The notes beneath the pieces are model-generated. The model had not been told where the DNA came from and ran no database searches. It worked only from the letters and a program-made list of their open reading frames with translations. The position numbers and the translations under genes were made by a program. From an uncultured bacterium (GTDB taxonomy: Bacteria; Planctomycetota; UBA8742; UBA2392), in contig CALLQI010000010.1 in NCBI GenBank assembly GCA_938014885.1, forward strand, positions 1 through 64,000: DNA of 64,000 nucleotides, in the 5' to 3' direction. Of this stretch, positions 44,072-53,110 are shown one piece after another (positions within the stretch are counted from its first letter, which is position 1; the number at the start of each line of letters is the position of its first letter).

Positions 44072-45700
44072 TTACTTCTGGGCGGACTCGCCGGCTCCGC
44101 CTGCGCGCGACAGTTCGCGTTCGCATTGCAGGATGCGTTCGCGGCAAATTTTTCGTTGGGCGTCGTCGGTGGTGATGCTGCTTTCGCGCAGGAAGGCGCG
44201 GTATTCACGCAGCGCGTCTTCCCAGTCCTTGCCCTGGTAGTAGGCCGTGGCGCGTACGAAGTGGTGCATCGGTTTGGACGGGTACATCGCCTGGTACTGG
44301 TTGGCCCAGCTGATCGCGGCCGGGATGTCGCTGATCTGGAACAGCGGCTCAACGCACAGGCTGGCGGCCTCAAGCACCATCAGCGCGCGCAGGTTACGTT
44401 CTTCGGAGACAAGTTCATCCATGGTGGCGCGGTAGCGCTGCACCAGGTCAACCAGGAAGGGGTTGCCGTTATCGTCGTCGAGTGACTTCTTCTCGGCGGC
44501 TTCGGTGCGAGAGAGCTCAAACTCGCGGTGCTTGATCACGAACGAACTGATGTACGCCAGTGCGTCTTTGTAATTCTTGGCCGATTGCTTCTTTTCCCAG
44601 GTGTCGAACTCAGGGGCCAGGAACACCTTCTTGGCCTCCGCCTCAAGCGTCGCCGGCGTGGCGCCCTGGCTGATGGCGGTCACCCGGGCCTGGTCCATGG
44701 CGATGTCGAGAAAGAACGCGCCGATGCTCTGGTACACGAACACCAGTTCACGATCGACCCAGAAATAGGCCTTGTAGCTTTCGCGCACTCCCAGCAAACC
44801 GTCGCGCGATTCCTGCAAGTCGGCCATGGCCGACTTGCGCCAGTAGGACTGCACATGCCGCCAGTCATCCGCGAGCCTGAGCAGGTTGTTCAGCGCCAGG
44901 TTGCGGTCTTTCTCGGTCAGTGCTTCGCCGGCGATGGCGTCTTCAATGATCCAGATCGCGTCGTTCAACACCAGCGGAGCATCCACGTCTTTCAGCTTGC
45001 CCAGCCACGGCGCGCCCAGGCGTTCACCCTTGTCATTGAAGGGCTTCACGCTGGGGTCGTTGAAAATGTAACCAAGTTCAACCAGCTTTTCGCGGTTGGC
45101 CTTGAACTGCAGCAAGCGGCGCTGCACGTCGCGCAGCAAATCAACGCCCGCTTGGCCTTCCGTGCGGAAGCCGCGTCGGGTGTCTTCGCGCGCCTGTTCC
45201 AGGAACAGCGCGCCGCTGCCCAGCGTTTCGGCCTTGCGGATCGTGTCGCCGTGGCGGCGGAATTGGGCCAGCGCCACGCCAAGGCGTGCGCGGTAATCGG
45301 TTGGGGTAAACTTCAATGCCGACTTGAACTTGGTGATCGCACCCTTCTGCACACCAAACCCGGTGATGAAGTAGTCATCTATGCGGCCGAGTTGCAGCAG
45401 GCAGTAGCCCTGGATGTTCAAGGCCATGACTTCGTCTTCAATCGGGAACTGGTTATCGACGATCAGCGTCTGCGCCTTTTCAGCCAGGCGGAACGATTGT
45501 TCGTAGTAGCGGTCGTCGTAGCTTTGCTTGGCTTCCTGGAGCAGCAGTGCCACGCGTTCGTCGGGCGGGGTTTCGGGCCCACCGGATTCAACGTTCACTG
45601 GATTGGGCTGGAATTCGGCGGTTGCGGCCTCGCCCATGCTGCATCCAAGCAGCATGGCAAACGCACCAACCGAGCACATGAGACGCAGCGTGTTGCGCAT
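44072..45700 (-). CDS. TPR-containing lipoprotein
   Basis: This 542-aa protein starts at ATG 45700, with AGGAA upstream, and has a lipobox MLLGC at about residues 15-20. The body is helical with TPR-like repeats (VALLLQEAKQSYDDRYYEQSFRLAEKAQTL; KSALKFTPTDYRARLGVALAQF; MHHFVRATAYYQGKDWEDALREYRAFL). The role is probably scaffolding in the envelope. It ends near the tandem hairpins. It is divergent from 45845, with a 144-bp spacer. Confidence 0.8.
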   Translation of the reverse strand: MRNTLRLMCSVGAFAMLLGCSMGEAATAEFQPNPVNVESGGPETPPDERVALLLQEAKQSYDDRYYEQSFRLAEKAQTLIVDNQFPIEDEVMALNIQGYCLLQLGRIDDYFITGFGVQKGAITKFKSALKFTPTDYRARLGVALAQFRRHGDTIRKAETLGSGALFLEQAREDTRRGFRTEGQAGVDLLRDVQRRLLQFKANREKLVELGYIFNDPSVKPFNDKGERLGAPWLGKLKDVDAPLVLNDAIWIIEDAIAGEALTEKDRNLALNNLLRLADDWRHVQSYWRKSAMADLQESRDGLLGVRESYKAYFWVDRELVFVYQSIGAFFLDIAMDQARVTAISQGATPATLEAEAKKVFLAPEFDTWEKKQSAKNYKDALAYISSFVIKHREFELSRTEAAEKKSLDDDNGNPFLVDLVQRYRATMDELVSEERNLRALMVLEAASLCVEPLFQISDIPAAISWANQYQAMYPSKPMHHFVRATAYYQGKDWEDALREYRAFLRESSITTDDAQRKICRERILQCERELSRAGGAGESAQK

Positions 45701-45844
45701 GGAATTCCTGAACAGCCGGGGCAACGCGGGGTAACGGGCTAAAGTGTAGGGGCGGGGAGCTTGCGTTTCCACCCCCGGGTCGTTGACGGGCGCGGATTGG
45801 TGGCCTAGACTCGTGAGTCCCCGACGCCCCGCTGAAAGCCGCCC

Positions 45845-46237
45845 GTGCGCGTTTTTCTGCCTTTGCTGATGCTGACCTGCCTTGGGGCGTGCTCCATGGC
45901 CAGCCCCGGCGTGGCAAGCCTTGGCGGCACCACTACACCTGGCCAGGCCCAGCCCACCATGTACAACAGCGACTGGGTCCGCAAAGAGCCTGACGCCGTC
46001 GATAAACTAGGTGGCGCGGCCGGCAACCAGCACCTGAGCGTCGATGTATCCGAGCGCGAACTGGGCGTGCGCTACATGGACGAAAAGTCCGAAATTGGCG
46101 ACACCACCAAGCGCGGCTACGAAATCCGCCAAGCCGAACGCCGCGAGGCCCGCCAGAAGGCATGGGGCCAGCGCATGGGCCTGAAGAACATCAAAGACGA
46201 ACAGGCCGAACGCGAAGGCAAAGCCGCCGGCAAGTAG
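45845..46237 (+). CDS. Small lipoprotein, unknown
   Basis: This 130-aa protein starts at GTG 45845 with GAAAG upstream. It has a lipobox LTCLGAC; the mature part is polar and highly charged at the C-terminus (EIRQAERREARQKAWGQRMG), probably a long helix. No family recognised. It is 84 nt before the site-2 protease gene on the same strand. Confidence 0.7.
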   Translation: MRVFLPLLMLTCLGACSMASPGVASLGGTTTPGQAQPTMYNSDWVRKEPDAVDKLGGAAGNQHLSVDVSERELGVRYMDEKSEIGDTTKRGYEIRQAERREARQKAWGQRMGLKNIKDEQAEREGKAAGK

Positions 46238-46321
46238 CAGCCCGGCAAATACCGGCCGCATTCCCGCAATCATGCAAGTGCGTTAGACTCCGCAGGCGTT
46301 TAGACCCGCGAGGAGATGGGA

Positions 46322-47467
46322 TTGCGTTGGCGGCCGACTATTTCGCTGGGTACGTGGTCAGGCGTGCAGATACGCCTGGACATGATCATGGTGGCGCTGA
46401 TCGGCCTGCTGTTTTTCAGCAGCCTTAATGACGCCAGTGTACAGGGTGCACCGGCCGGCGAAGTCTGGAGCGCGGTGGCGCACCTAGCGCTGCTGATCGC
46501 GATGCTGTTGTGCATGTTCGCGCATGAGCTGGGGCACGCGTTTGTGTGCAAGCTGCGCGGCCACCAGCCGACAATGATTCTGCTGAGTTTCGTCGGGCTG
46601 ACCTTCTTCAAGGCAACGAAGGCCAAGCCCAGCGACGAGTTGTGGATCGCGCTGGCGGGCCCGATGGTGAACCTCGGCATCGGTATCGCGACAGCGCCGT
46701 TCATTGGTGTCACGCTGACCGACCCGGCGGCGCCGCCGTTTCTGAGCCAGGCCAGCATGGCCACGTTCTCGGGGTTCATGGCGTGGCTGAGCGTGCTGAA
46801 CTTCGTGATGGGCCTTGGCAACCTGATGCCCGGCTGGCCCGTCGACGGCGCGCGCGCGTTGCGCGGCTGGCTGGCGCGCAAGTATGGCTATGCGGCCGGC
46901 ACCGTGCGCGCGGTCGCAATCAGCCACGGCTTTTGGCTGATCATGGCCGGGCTGGCGGTGATCGTGATGACGCTGGCACCGGTGATCCTATGGGCGTCAG
47001 GCAAGACACCTACGCGCAATCCGGCCCCGATGATCGTGATGTACGACATTGTGTTCCTGATGCTGGCGGCGCTCGGCATCGCCTACGGCTGGGCCGAGAA
47101 GCGCCGCGTTGCGCGGCTGGGTGCGGAGAAGGCGGCCGAAGTGGTGGGCCCGCCCCCCGAATTCATGCCCGGCGGGCAAGCCAATCAGAACGAAGCCGGC
47201 GAGCATGCTAAAGTGGTGGACACCAGCGCCACAGTCGACGGCAAAGCGGCAGGAGCCAACATGGCTGACAAGAAACCCGGCGAGCCTGACAAGGTCGATG
47301 AACTGAAGGAAAAGGCCAAGGAAGCCGTCACCACGGGCAAGGCGCTGTGGAAGGTGGCCAAGGCCAGTGGTAAGGGCGCGGGCTGGTTCGCACGACAAGG
47401 CGTGAAGGTATTGGGTGCCATGCTTAGCACCAAGAAAGAGCCGCCCAAGAGTGAGCCGCCGAAGTAG
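46322..47467 (+). CDS. Site-2 protease (M50) intramembrane metalloprotease
   Basis: This 381-aa protein (numbering from 46316 adds two residues) is multi-pass, with zinc motif HELGH (residues 70-74 from 46316) and the second motif NLMPGWPVDGAR corresponding to the NPDG region. Family members cleave membrane proteins such as anti-sigma factors; the FecR-like anti-sigma at 24633 is a possible but unproven target. AGGAG directly abuts ATG 46316, too close to use; TTG 46322 has 6-nt spacing and is preferred. A soluble Lys/Pro-rich C-terminal tail of 110 residues is unusual. Confidence 0.85.
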   Translation: MRWRPTISLGTWSGVQIRLDMIMVALIGLLFFSSLNDASVQGAPAGEVWSAVAHLALLIAMLLCMFAHELGHAFVCKLRGHQPTMILLSFVGLTFFKATKAKPSDELWIALAGPMVNLGIGIATAPFIGVTLTDPAAPPFLSQASMATFSGFMAWLSVLNFVMGLGNLMPGWPVDGARALRGWLARKYGYAAGTVRAVAISHGFWLIMAGLAVIVMTLAPVILWASGKTPTRNPAPMIVMYDIVFLMLAALGIAYGWAEKRRVARLGAEKAAEVVGPPPEFMPGGQANQNEAGEHAKVVDTSATVDGKAAGANMADKKPGEPDKVDELKEKAKEAVTTGKALWKVAKASGKGAGWFARQGVKVLGAMLSTKKEPPKSEPPK

Positions 47468-47482
47468 TGATGGAGTTTCGCC

Positions 47483-47923
47483 ATGATCGAAGCGCGGCTG
47501 ACCACGCAACCGATTGACGCCAACGCCCTGCTGGCCGAACTGGCCTGCCGCAGTGATGGCGCGCAACTGCTGTTCATGGGCGTCGTGCGCGACCATCACC
47601 AGTCGCGACCCGTGCTGCGCATCGACTACGAAGCATACGAGCCCATGGCGCGCAAAGAACTGCAGCGCATCGCCGATCAGGTGGCCGCAAAGCACGCCTT
47701 GCAGCGCGTGCTGGTGGTGCATCGCTTCGGCCGCCACGAAATCGGCGATGCAAGCATCGCTGTCGCCATCGGCAGCGCGCACCGCGGCCCGGGCATGGAG
47801 GCCGTGCGCGAGATCATGGACTTGGTGAAGAAAGACGTACCGATCTGGAAGAAAGAGTACTTCGCCGACGGCACCATCGAATGGGTTTTGGCCGACAAGC
47901 TGGTGCGTTCCGAAACGGCGTAG
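47483..47923 (+). CDS. moaE: Molybdopterin synthase catalytic subunit MoaE
   Basis: This 146-aa protein has the MoaE pattern: GAQLLFMGVVRDHHQSRPV, VVHRFGRHEIGDASIAVAIGSAHR (R101) and the lysines of the active site (VKKDVPIWKKE, K117 and K124). It transfers sulfur with MoaD to make molybdopterin from precursor Z. No moaD or other moa genes lie in the window. It starts 15 nt after the site-2 protease and converges with the BatA-like gene with no spacer (stop codons adjoin). Confidence 0.9.
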   Translation: MIEARLTTQPIDANALLAELACRSDGAQLLFMGVVRDHHQSRPVLRIDYEAYEPMARKELQRIADQVAAKHALQRVLVVHRFGRHEIGDASIAVAIGSAHRGPGMEAVREIMDLVKKDVPIWKKEYFADGTIEWVLADKLVRSETA

Positions 47924-49792
47924 CTACTCGGTCAAGCCAACCAGCCAGGCCAGCCACTCCAGCACCAGCAGCGCCAGTGCCACGTACAGCAGCGCCGCGG
48001 GCAGGTGGTCGCGCCAGTCGGGCTTCAACGCGGGCGGTTGCAGCTTGTGCGGCTCAAGCGCGGGCATGGAACGCCAGGGCAGCCGCTGCTCAGGCGGGTC
48101 GTGCAGCAGCACCGTCGTCGCGCCGACTTGCGCGCCGCGCGCGTCGTGCAGCGTGTACGATCCCGGTTTCTTGAACGGGCCGACTACGGCCCCACCATCG
48201 GCCGAGGTGCTGAGTGCGAACTCCTGTTCGCCGCCAACTGCGTCTCGCAGTGTGTAGCGGCCGGGTGGCAGTTGCAGTCTGGATTCCTGCGCCATCGGCA
48301 GCGCAGGCGGCAGCAGGCTTTCGCGCGTGCCCTGCACCGACTGGATCCAGCGCAGCAGCAGCAGCAGCCCCTCGCGATCCTGCAGCAGGGTGCTTTCGTG
48401 TGGGATGAATCCGCAATACAGCAGGTTATCGCCCAGCGCGATCAGCGTTTCGCCGTTAGGGGCGCGGGCCAGCGTCGTCAGCGAATGTCCGTCGGCCAGC
48501 GGCACGGCCTCACGGGCAGACAGCAGCGCCAGCTTTGGCAGCGTGAAGCGCAGGCCGCCTGGCGTTTCCACCTGTGGTTGCAGGTTGGGGTCCACGCGCA
48601 CGGCCTCACTGACGCGGCCGTACTCGGGCGGGATCACGCCAAAGCACAGTCGATAGCGGGCAGCAGCATCGACCAGCGCGCGGTCCATCACCAGCAGGTC
48701 GGCGTCGCTTGCGGCCGTCGGCGGCCCGCTGCGGACCTCGCGGCCGGGCAGGAACTCGCGCAGCGCATCGACCAGAAACGGGTTGGCTTCCGCGTCGGCA
48801 GCGGGATGCGCTACGAACACGTCCGCGATGGCACCGGGGTCGTGCTCGAAGCGCAGCTCATTGTCGAGCATCAGCGCGTCGTCGGGCAGATAGACTCGGG
48901 CTTGCAAACGCTCGCGCGTGATCGGCAGGGTAAACGTGAGACCGACCTCACGGCCGGTCGATTGCCCGGCTGTCCATTCAAACGTGGCGGGCTTGCCGCT
49001 GAGCGTTTCCACGATCAGCTTGCCGGCGTGGGAGTCTTCTTGTGTGGCCGCCTCGAAACTTACCGCCGTTAGCGCGTCGTTGTCGGTAGGGCCGCCGACC
49101 GTGTGCACGAATGTGGGCCAGCCCAGGTCATACAGCAGCCCCAGGTGCTGCAGCCTTGCCGGCGCATCCATGGGCGGTAGAGGCGGCGGGTCATCGCCGA
49201 TCCAGATCAGCAGCGGCTGCGGCGCGGGCGTCGTGGGCATGCCCGGCGGTGGCTTTAGCGTGGCCAGCGCGGCCCGCAGCGCGTCAAGGTCTTGCGGAGC
49301 GTAATCGACATCCGGGGTGAAAAGGGTTTCCATCGCGCGCCCGCCGCGCTGCCACTGGCCCAATACGGGCTGGCCGTCTTCGAATCGCGCGCGCAGCGAA
49401 TACTGGTCGGGGTCCAGATTGCTGTAGATGCGATCCGCCAGACGAACGGCTTCGCGAATGCGCGTCGTGTCGCCGCTGCGGGCGTACATGCTGACGCTGT
49501 TGTCGATAACGATCACGACGTACAGCGGGGCGGGCTTTTCGGCTTCGGGGCGCTGCAATCCGGCCGCGTAGGTCACGACGCACGACAGCAGGCTGATCGC
49601 AATCAGCCAGGTCAGTGCCGTGCGCAGCAGGCGCTTCCAGGCGGGCGGCAGCACTCTCGCGGCCACACGTTTCCACAGCGCGGCGTGGGTTACGCGCACG
49701 GGCCGGAAGCGGCGGGCCAGCAGCCACGCAAGCCACCACAACACGGCTAGCGCGAAAAGCCACAACCACTGTTGCCGGGCGAATTCCAGCAT
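47924..49792 (-). CDS. BatA-like von Willebrand factor A membrane protein
   Basis: This 622-aa protein starts at ATG 49792. The N-terminal membrane helices and LEFARQQWLWLFALAV motif match the BatA-type aerotolerance family N-terminus (two helices, about 8-25 and 55-80). A vWA domain follows (about 95-250), with metal-site start VIDNSVSMYA. A beta-rich region and a C-terminal membrane helix close it. It is commonly encoded next to DUF58 and MoxR, but here it is 5 kb from the DUF58 gene. Its stop codon directly adjoins that of moaE. Function: envelope stress or protein assembly. Confidence 0.8.
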   Translation of the reverse strand: MLEFARQQWLWLFALAVLWWLAWLLARRFRPVRVTHAALWKRVAARVLPPAWKRLLRTALTWLIAISLLSCVVTYAAGLQRPEAEKPAPLYVVIVIDNSVSMYARSGDTTRIREAVRLADRIYSNLDPDQYSLRARFEDGQPVLGQWQRGGRAMETLFTPDVDYAPQDLDALRAALATLKPPPGMPTTPAPQPLLIWIGDDPPPLPPMDAPARLQHLGLLYDLGWPTFVHTVGGPTDNDALTAVSFEAATQEDSHAGKLIVETLSGKPATFEWTAGQSTGREVGLTFTLPITRERLQARVYLPDDALMLDNELRFEHDPGAIADVFVAHPAADAEANPFLVDALREFLPGREVRSGPPTAASDADLLVMDRALVDAAARYRLCFGVIPPEYGRVSEAVRVDPNLQPQVETPGGLRFTLPKLALLSAREAVPLADGHSLTTLARAPNGETLIALGDNLLYCGFIPHESTLLQDREGLLLLLRWIQSVQGTRESLLPPALPMAQESRLQLPPGRYTLRDAVGGEQEFALSTSADGGAVVGPFKKPGSYTLHDARGAQVGATTVLLHDPPEQRLPWRSMPALEPHKLQPPALKPDWRDHLPAALLYVALALLVLEWLAWLVGLTE

Positions 49793-49861
49793 GCAGACAA
49801 TCAAGGGCCTCGGCCACGCCAGCGCAAGTGCAAAACTGGACGTGCACGGTTACGGGCATGG

Positions 49862-49942
49862 GTCTACAGTCAACGGTCGACAGTTCACGGTAACTGCGGC
49901 TATCTGCAGTCACCGTCGACCGTGAACCGTTGACCGTCAACC
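49862..49942. repeat. Heptad repeat array 6, a long imperfect palindrome
   Basis: GTCTACA, GTCAACG, GTCGACA, GTTCACG, GTAACTG on the left are followed by CTGCAGT, CACCGTC, GACCGTG, AACCGTT, GACCGTC on the right. The right arm is the approximate reverse complement of the left, so the whole forms one hairpin of about 80 nt. Confidence 0.85.
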
Positions 49943-49987
49943 TGCCCGCTGCCTCGGGCGGCCATGCCGGCAGGCGAGGGCCGGCAG
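49943..49987. repeat. GC-rich palindromic block
   Basis: GCCTCGGGCGGCCATGCCGGCAGG region with repeated GCCGGC, directly between heptad array 6 and the stop codon of the DUF2330 gene. In type it resembles the blocks at 6325 and 30744. Confidence 0.4.
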
Positions 49988-49990
49988 AAG

Positions 49991-51070
49991 CTATTTGCTT
50001 TCGGGTGGTATTTCGTCTTTGGGCTTCTCGGGCTCGGGCAGAGGCTGCACGTCCTTTTCTGGCTTGGGCGATGCGTTTTTGGTGAACGCGAAGTGCAGGT
50101 CTTCCTGCAACAGGCCCAGGTCAATGCCGTCTTCGGCGTCCAGGGCGCGGCCTTGCAGCCGATAGCAGAAGATATCGCCTTCGCGCAGCGCCTTGAACTC
50201 TTCGATCGTGTCGGCCTGCGCGCGCACGCTTTCGGGCAGTTTGGCGTAGGCGGTGATGCGGTTGCGCTGCGAGAATTGCTCGTCGAATTGTTCCGGCGTC
50301 TGCATGCCGAAAGTGGCTAGCCGCGACACGTCCACCTCGTCGCGGGTGATCAGCCACAGTTCAAGGTCAAACTCGCCAGCCTTGTCGTTGATCTTGAGCG
50401 GATACACCGGGCGCGGCGTCCTGAAGCTGACCGCCAGCGGTTTGACGCTGCCGCCGGCGGGCAGGCCTTCGTCGGCGCTGAGCTTGATCGCAAGCCAGTA
50501 CCATCCGCGCTGGATGTAAAAGCGCAGCACGCGTTCATCGACTTCGCCAAAGCCGCCGTCTTTGAGCCAGCCTTTGAGTTCCGCCTGGCCGGCCTCGCCC
50601 TTGGCCTTCACGGGCTGAATTGCGTAGCTGCCCACTTCGAGGGCAGGCAGGAACTCAAGTTCCGGGCCAGACTTTTCGGCGCCGGAAATGCGCGGGCCGA
50701 CTTCTTCGCGCGGTTGGCGCGGGATGCGTTCTTCGATGGCGGTGAATTCGTGCAGCGCGTCAAACAGTGCGGTCTCAGCTTCCGCGTAGCTGTCGGGCAG
50801 CGCGGGCAGCGGCAGCAGCCACGCGAAACTCTTGAAACTCTTTACGCGGCCTTCTGACAGGTCGTCTTCGGCCAGTTTGGTTTCGTTGACCAGATAGCCC
50901 GGCTGGATCACCAGCACTTCACGGCCATTGTCCCAGAACACCAGCCCACGTTGCGCACCGGCGTCAATCGGCGCTGCAAAGCCAGAAGGCGGGTGAATGC
51001 AGGCCCGCGTGGGTGCCTGGGTCGATGCCAGCAGCGCAATCGCGATCAAGGCCGGAAACATCTTCGCCAT
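49991..51070 (-). CDS. Secreted DUF2330 protein (second of a pair)
   Basis: This 359-aa protein has a signal peptide (MAKMFPALIAIALLASTQA), with ACIHPP at the mature start. The DUF2330 pattern follows: GAQRGLVFWDNGREVLVIQPGY, SFAWLLPLPALPDSY, YWLAIKL, VYPLKIN. The C-terminus is Lys/Pro/Glu-rich. It is a paralogue of 51134-52189; both carry the same three motifs. GGAG lies 6 nt before the ATG. Function unknown; family members are exported. Confidence 0.8.
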   Translation of the reverse strand: MAKMFPALIAIALLASTQAPTRACIHPPSGFAAPIDAGAQRGLVFWDNGREVLVIQPGYLVNETKLAEDDLSEGRVKSFKSFAWLLPLPALPDSYAEAETALFDALHEFTAIEERIPRQPREEVGPRISGAEKSGPELEFLPALEVGSYAIQPVKAKGEAGQAELKGWLKDGGFGEVDERVLRFYIQRGWYWLAIKLSADEGLPAGGSVKPLAVSFRTPRPVYPLKINDKAGEFDLELWLITRDEVDVSRLATFGMQTPEQFDEQFSQRNRITAYAKLPESVRAQADTIEEFKALREGDIFCYRLQGRALDAEDGIDLGLLQEDLHFAFTKNASPKPEKDVQPLPEPEKPKDEIPPESK

Positions 51071-51092
51071 CGTGGTCTCCGTACAAACAGAC

Positions 51093-51118
51093 GGGCGCGA
51101 CGCCTTGGCGTCGCGCCC
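51093..51118 (-). terminator. Terminator between the DUF2330 paralogues
   Basis: An 11-bp stem GGGCGCGACGC with loop CTTG, 16 nt past the stop codon of the upstream paralogue on the minus strand. Confidence 0.75.
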
Positions 51119-51133
51119 TCGGCTGCTTGCATG

Positions 51134-52189
51134 CTACTTCCGTTCGGGTTTGATTTCTTCCTTCGGTTCGGCCTTCGGTTCTGCGGCTTTCTTGAACGAG
51201 AAGCTCAGGTCGTCTTTCCACTTCGCGAGATCCACGTCGCTGCCAAGACCTACGCCGAAGAAGCGATAGACGTGAACCTTGCTTTCGCGCAGCGCTTTTT
51301 CGTCCTGGTCAGCACCCAGCACCGCCTTACGCACGGTGGCCGGCAGCGCGGCCAGATTGGTTTTGCGGTTGGATTGCTCCTGCATTGCCTCGCGCTGTTC
51401 AATCGTTTCCAGGCCGAACTTGCGGCTGGCTTCGGTGTCGATTTCCGACTTGGTGATGACCCACAGTTCCAGGTCCAGCGCGCCTCGACCCTGCTGGATC
51501 TTGAGCGGGTAGACCGGGGTTTCGGTCTTGAAGCCCATGTGCAGCGGCTTCACGTTGCCGCTGGCGGGCAACCCGGCCTTATTCTCGAGCTTGACGGCGA
51601 GCCAGTACCAGTCTTTTTCGATGTAGTACTCGAGTACCTTGGCGTCGATCGCGCCGAACTTGTTGTCTTTGAGCCAGCCATTGAGTTCCAGCCCGCCGAT
51701 TTCGCCGTGGGCCTTCACGGGCTGGATTGTGTATGAGCCGACCTTCACCGGCTCAAGGAACTCGGCTCCCCAGTTTTCGTCTTCCTCGGAAAGCTTGCCT
51801 TTGCGGGGGCTGTCGGCCGAGTTTCTGCCATGGGTTTCGTAGGCCTTGGTGAAGTCATCCAGTTCGGTGAAGATCTCTTCGCCAGCTTCTTCGTAGCGAT
51901 CGGGCAGGCTGGGCAGCGGGATGACCCAAGCCAGCGAAGTCAGGCCTTCGACCGCGTCGTTCTTGACCGTAAGGCCCTCAGCATCCACTTTGTAGCCGGG
52001 CCGCACGATCATGTGCTGGTAGCCATTGTCGAAGTACACCAGGCCGCGCTGGGCGCCGGCCTTGATCGGGTACTTGAATTCCAGTTCAGGGTGCAGGCAG
52101 GCCTGTGTGGGTTCCGCCTGCCAGGCCGCGCCAATTGCGGCCGCGCCGGCCAATGCGGCAACTGCGAGGGTGTGTTTGAGCGAAAGCAT
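51134..52189 (-). CDS. Secreted DUF2330 protein (first of a pair)
   Basis: This 351-aa protein starts at ATG 52189, 7 nt after GGAG. The signal peptide ends near TQACLHPELE. The motifs GAQRGLVYFDNGYQHMIVRPGY, LAWVIPLPSLPDRY, YWLAVKL and VYPLKIQ align with the downstream copy. The C-terminal tail is Lys/Pro/Glu-rich, as in the paralogue. Differences are spread evenly, so the duplication is not recent. It is transcribed from its own promoter region after tmk. Confidence 0.8.
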   Translation of the reverse strand: MLSLKHTLAVAALAGAAAIGAAWQAEPTQACLHPELEFKYPIKAGAQRGLVYFDNGYQHMIVRPGYKVDAEGLTVKNDAVEGLTSLAWVIPLPSLPDRYEEAGEEIFTELDDFTKAYETHGRNSADSPRKGKLSEEDENWGAEFLEPVKVGSYTIQPVKAHGEIGGLELNGWLKDNKFGAIDAKVLEYYIEKDWYWLAVKLENKAGLPASGNVKPLHMGFKTETPVYPLKIQQGRGALDLELWVITKSEIDTEASRKFGLETIEQREAMQEQSNRKTNLAALPATVRKAVLGADQDEKALRESKVHVYRFFGVGLGSDVDLAKWKDDLSFSFKKAAEPKAEPKEEIKPERK

Positions 52190-52255
52190 ATGGAGTCTCC
52201 GGTTTGGTGATGCGTTGGTACGCAAACCGGCCAACCCGGGTTCCGGCTTTTTCAG

Positions 52256-52984
52256 CTATTCGTCGGACGGGGCATAGCGGCGGGCGTCGATGTACTCGCG
52301 CGGGGCGGTTCTCTTCTCGAGCTCGCCCATGACTTCGGCCACCAGCTCGTCGGTGGTCTTGTCTTCCCAGTCTTTGCCGGCCTTGCGGCGCACGTTGATG
52401 TGCGCGACGTGCGGCCCCTTGATGCGCGCATAGCGCCGCCGGATGCGCTGCAGGAAGCTCAGTTTCTCGGTGCTTTGGGGGGCGTCGCCGCCCTTGAACA
52501 TGTACTTCTGGCCCATCTGCCGGATGAAACGCTGGCCGACACCCAAAGTGCGTTTGCGCGTGCGCGCGAGTCCGAAGCGCGGGGCAATATCAAGGATCAC
52601 GACCAGGTCCGGCACCGGGTGCCAGCCCTCGTGGCGCTTCAGCACTTCGGCGGCGCTGACGCCCATTTCGCCCTGGTACACGAGCGTACTGTAGAAGCTG
52701 CGGTCCTGGATCACATCCGCGCCGCGCGCCAGGGCGGGCTTGACGATGGTGTCGATGTTCATGCGCCGGTCCGCCACGAACATCCCGAGCCACTCGTAGG
52801 CCGAAAGCTTCATGCTGGGGTCGGCCAGGCGCTCGATGATGAGTTGGCCGCAGGGCAACTTGGTGGGCTCGTTGGTAAGCAGCACGTCGCGGCCACGCGC
52901 GCGCAATGCCGCCGCCAGCTTGTTGGCCAGCGTAGACTTGCCGGTGCCGTCGATACCCTCGATCACGATGAAGCGACCCGCCAT
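52256..52984 (-). CDS. tmk: Thymidylate kinase
   Basis: This 242-aa protein starts at ATG 52984 (MAGRFIVIEG). The P-loop GIDGTGKST, the DRSFYST motif (nucleotide-binding and catalytic) and the RADPS-like lid region (ERLADPSMKL) are present. It phosphorylates dTMP to dTDP in dTTP synthesis. The C-terminus carries a basic stretch (RIRRRYARIKGPH) and is longer than in E. coli Tmk. It lies on the same strand as rpmB upstream but beyond its terminator. Confidence 0.88.
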   Translation of the reverse strand: MAGRFIVIEGIDGTGKSTLANKLAAALRARGRDVLLTNEPTKLPCGQLIIERLADPSMKLSAYEWLGMFVADRRMNIDTIVKPALARGADVIQDRSFYSTLVYQGEMGVSAAEVLKRHEGWHPVPDLVVILDIAPRFGLARTRKRTLGVGQRFIRQMGQKYMFKGGDAPQSTEKLSFLQRIRRRYARIKGPHVAHINVRRKAGKDWEDKTTDELVAEVMGELEKRTAPREYIDARRYAPSDE

Positions 52985-53070
52985 GCACGGATTGTGGTAT
53001 GGAAGCGCCCCGGATTGCAATGGGACCCTGCGGTTTGCAACGGCTTGCGCTGCGCTTGGGCACAAACAGA

Positions 53071-53092
53071 AACCCCGCCCGTGGGCGGGGTT
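53071..53092 (-). terminator. Terminator of rpmB
   Basis: The stem AACCCCGCCC/GGGCGGGGTT is followed on the minus strand by TTTCTGTTTG, 20 nt after the rpmB stop. Confidence 0.85.
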
Positions 53093-53110
53093 TTGGGCTT
53101 GTTTGGGGAA

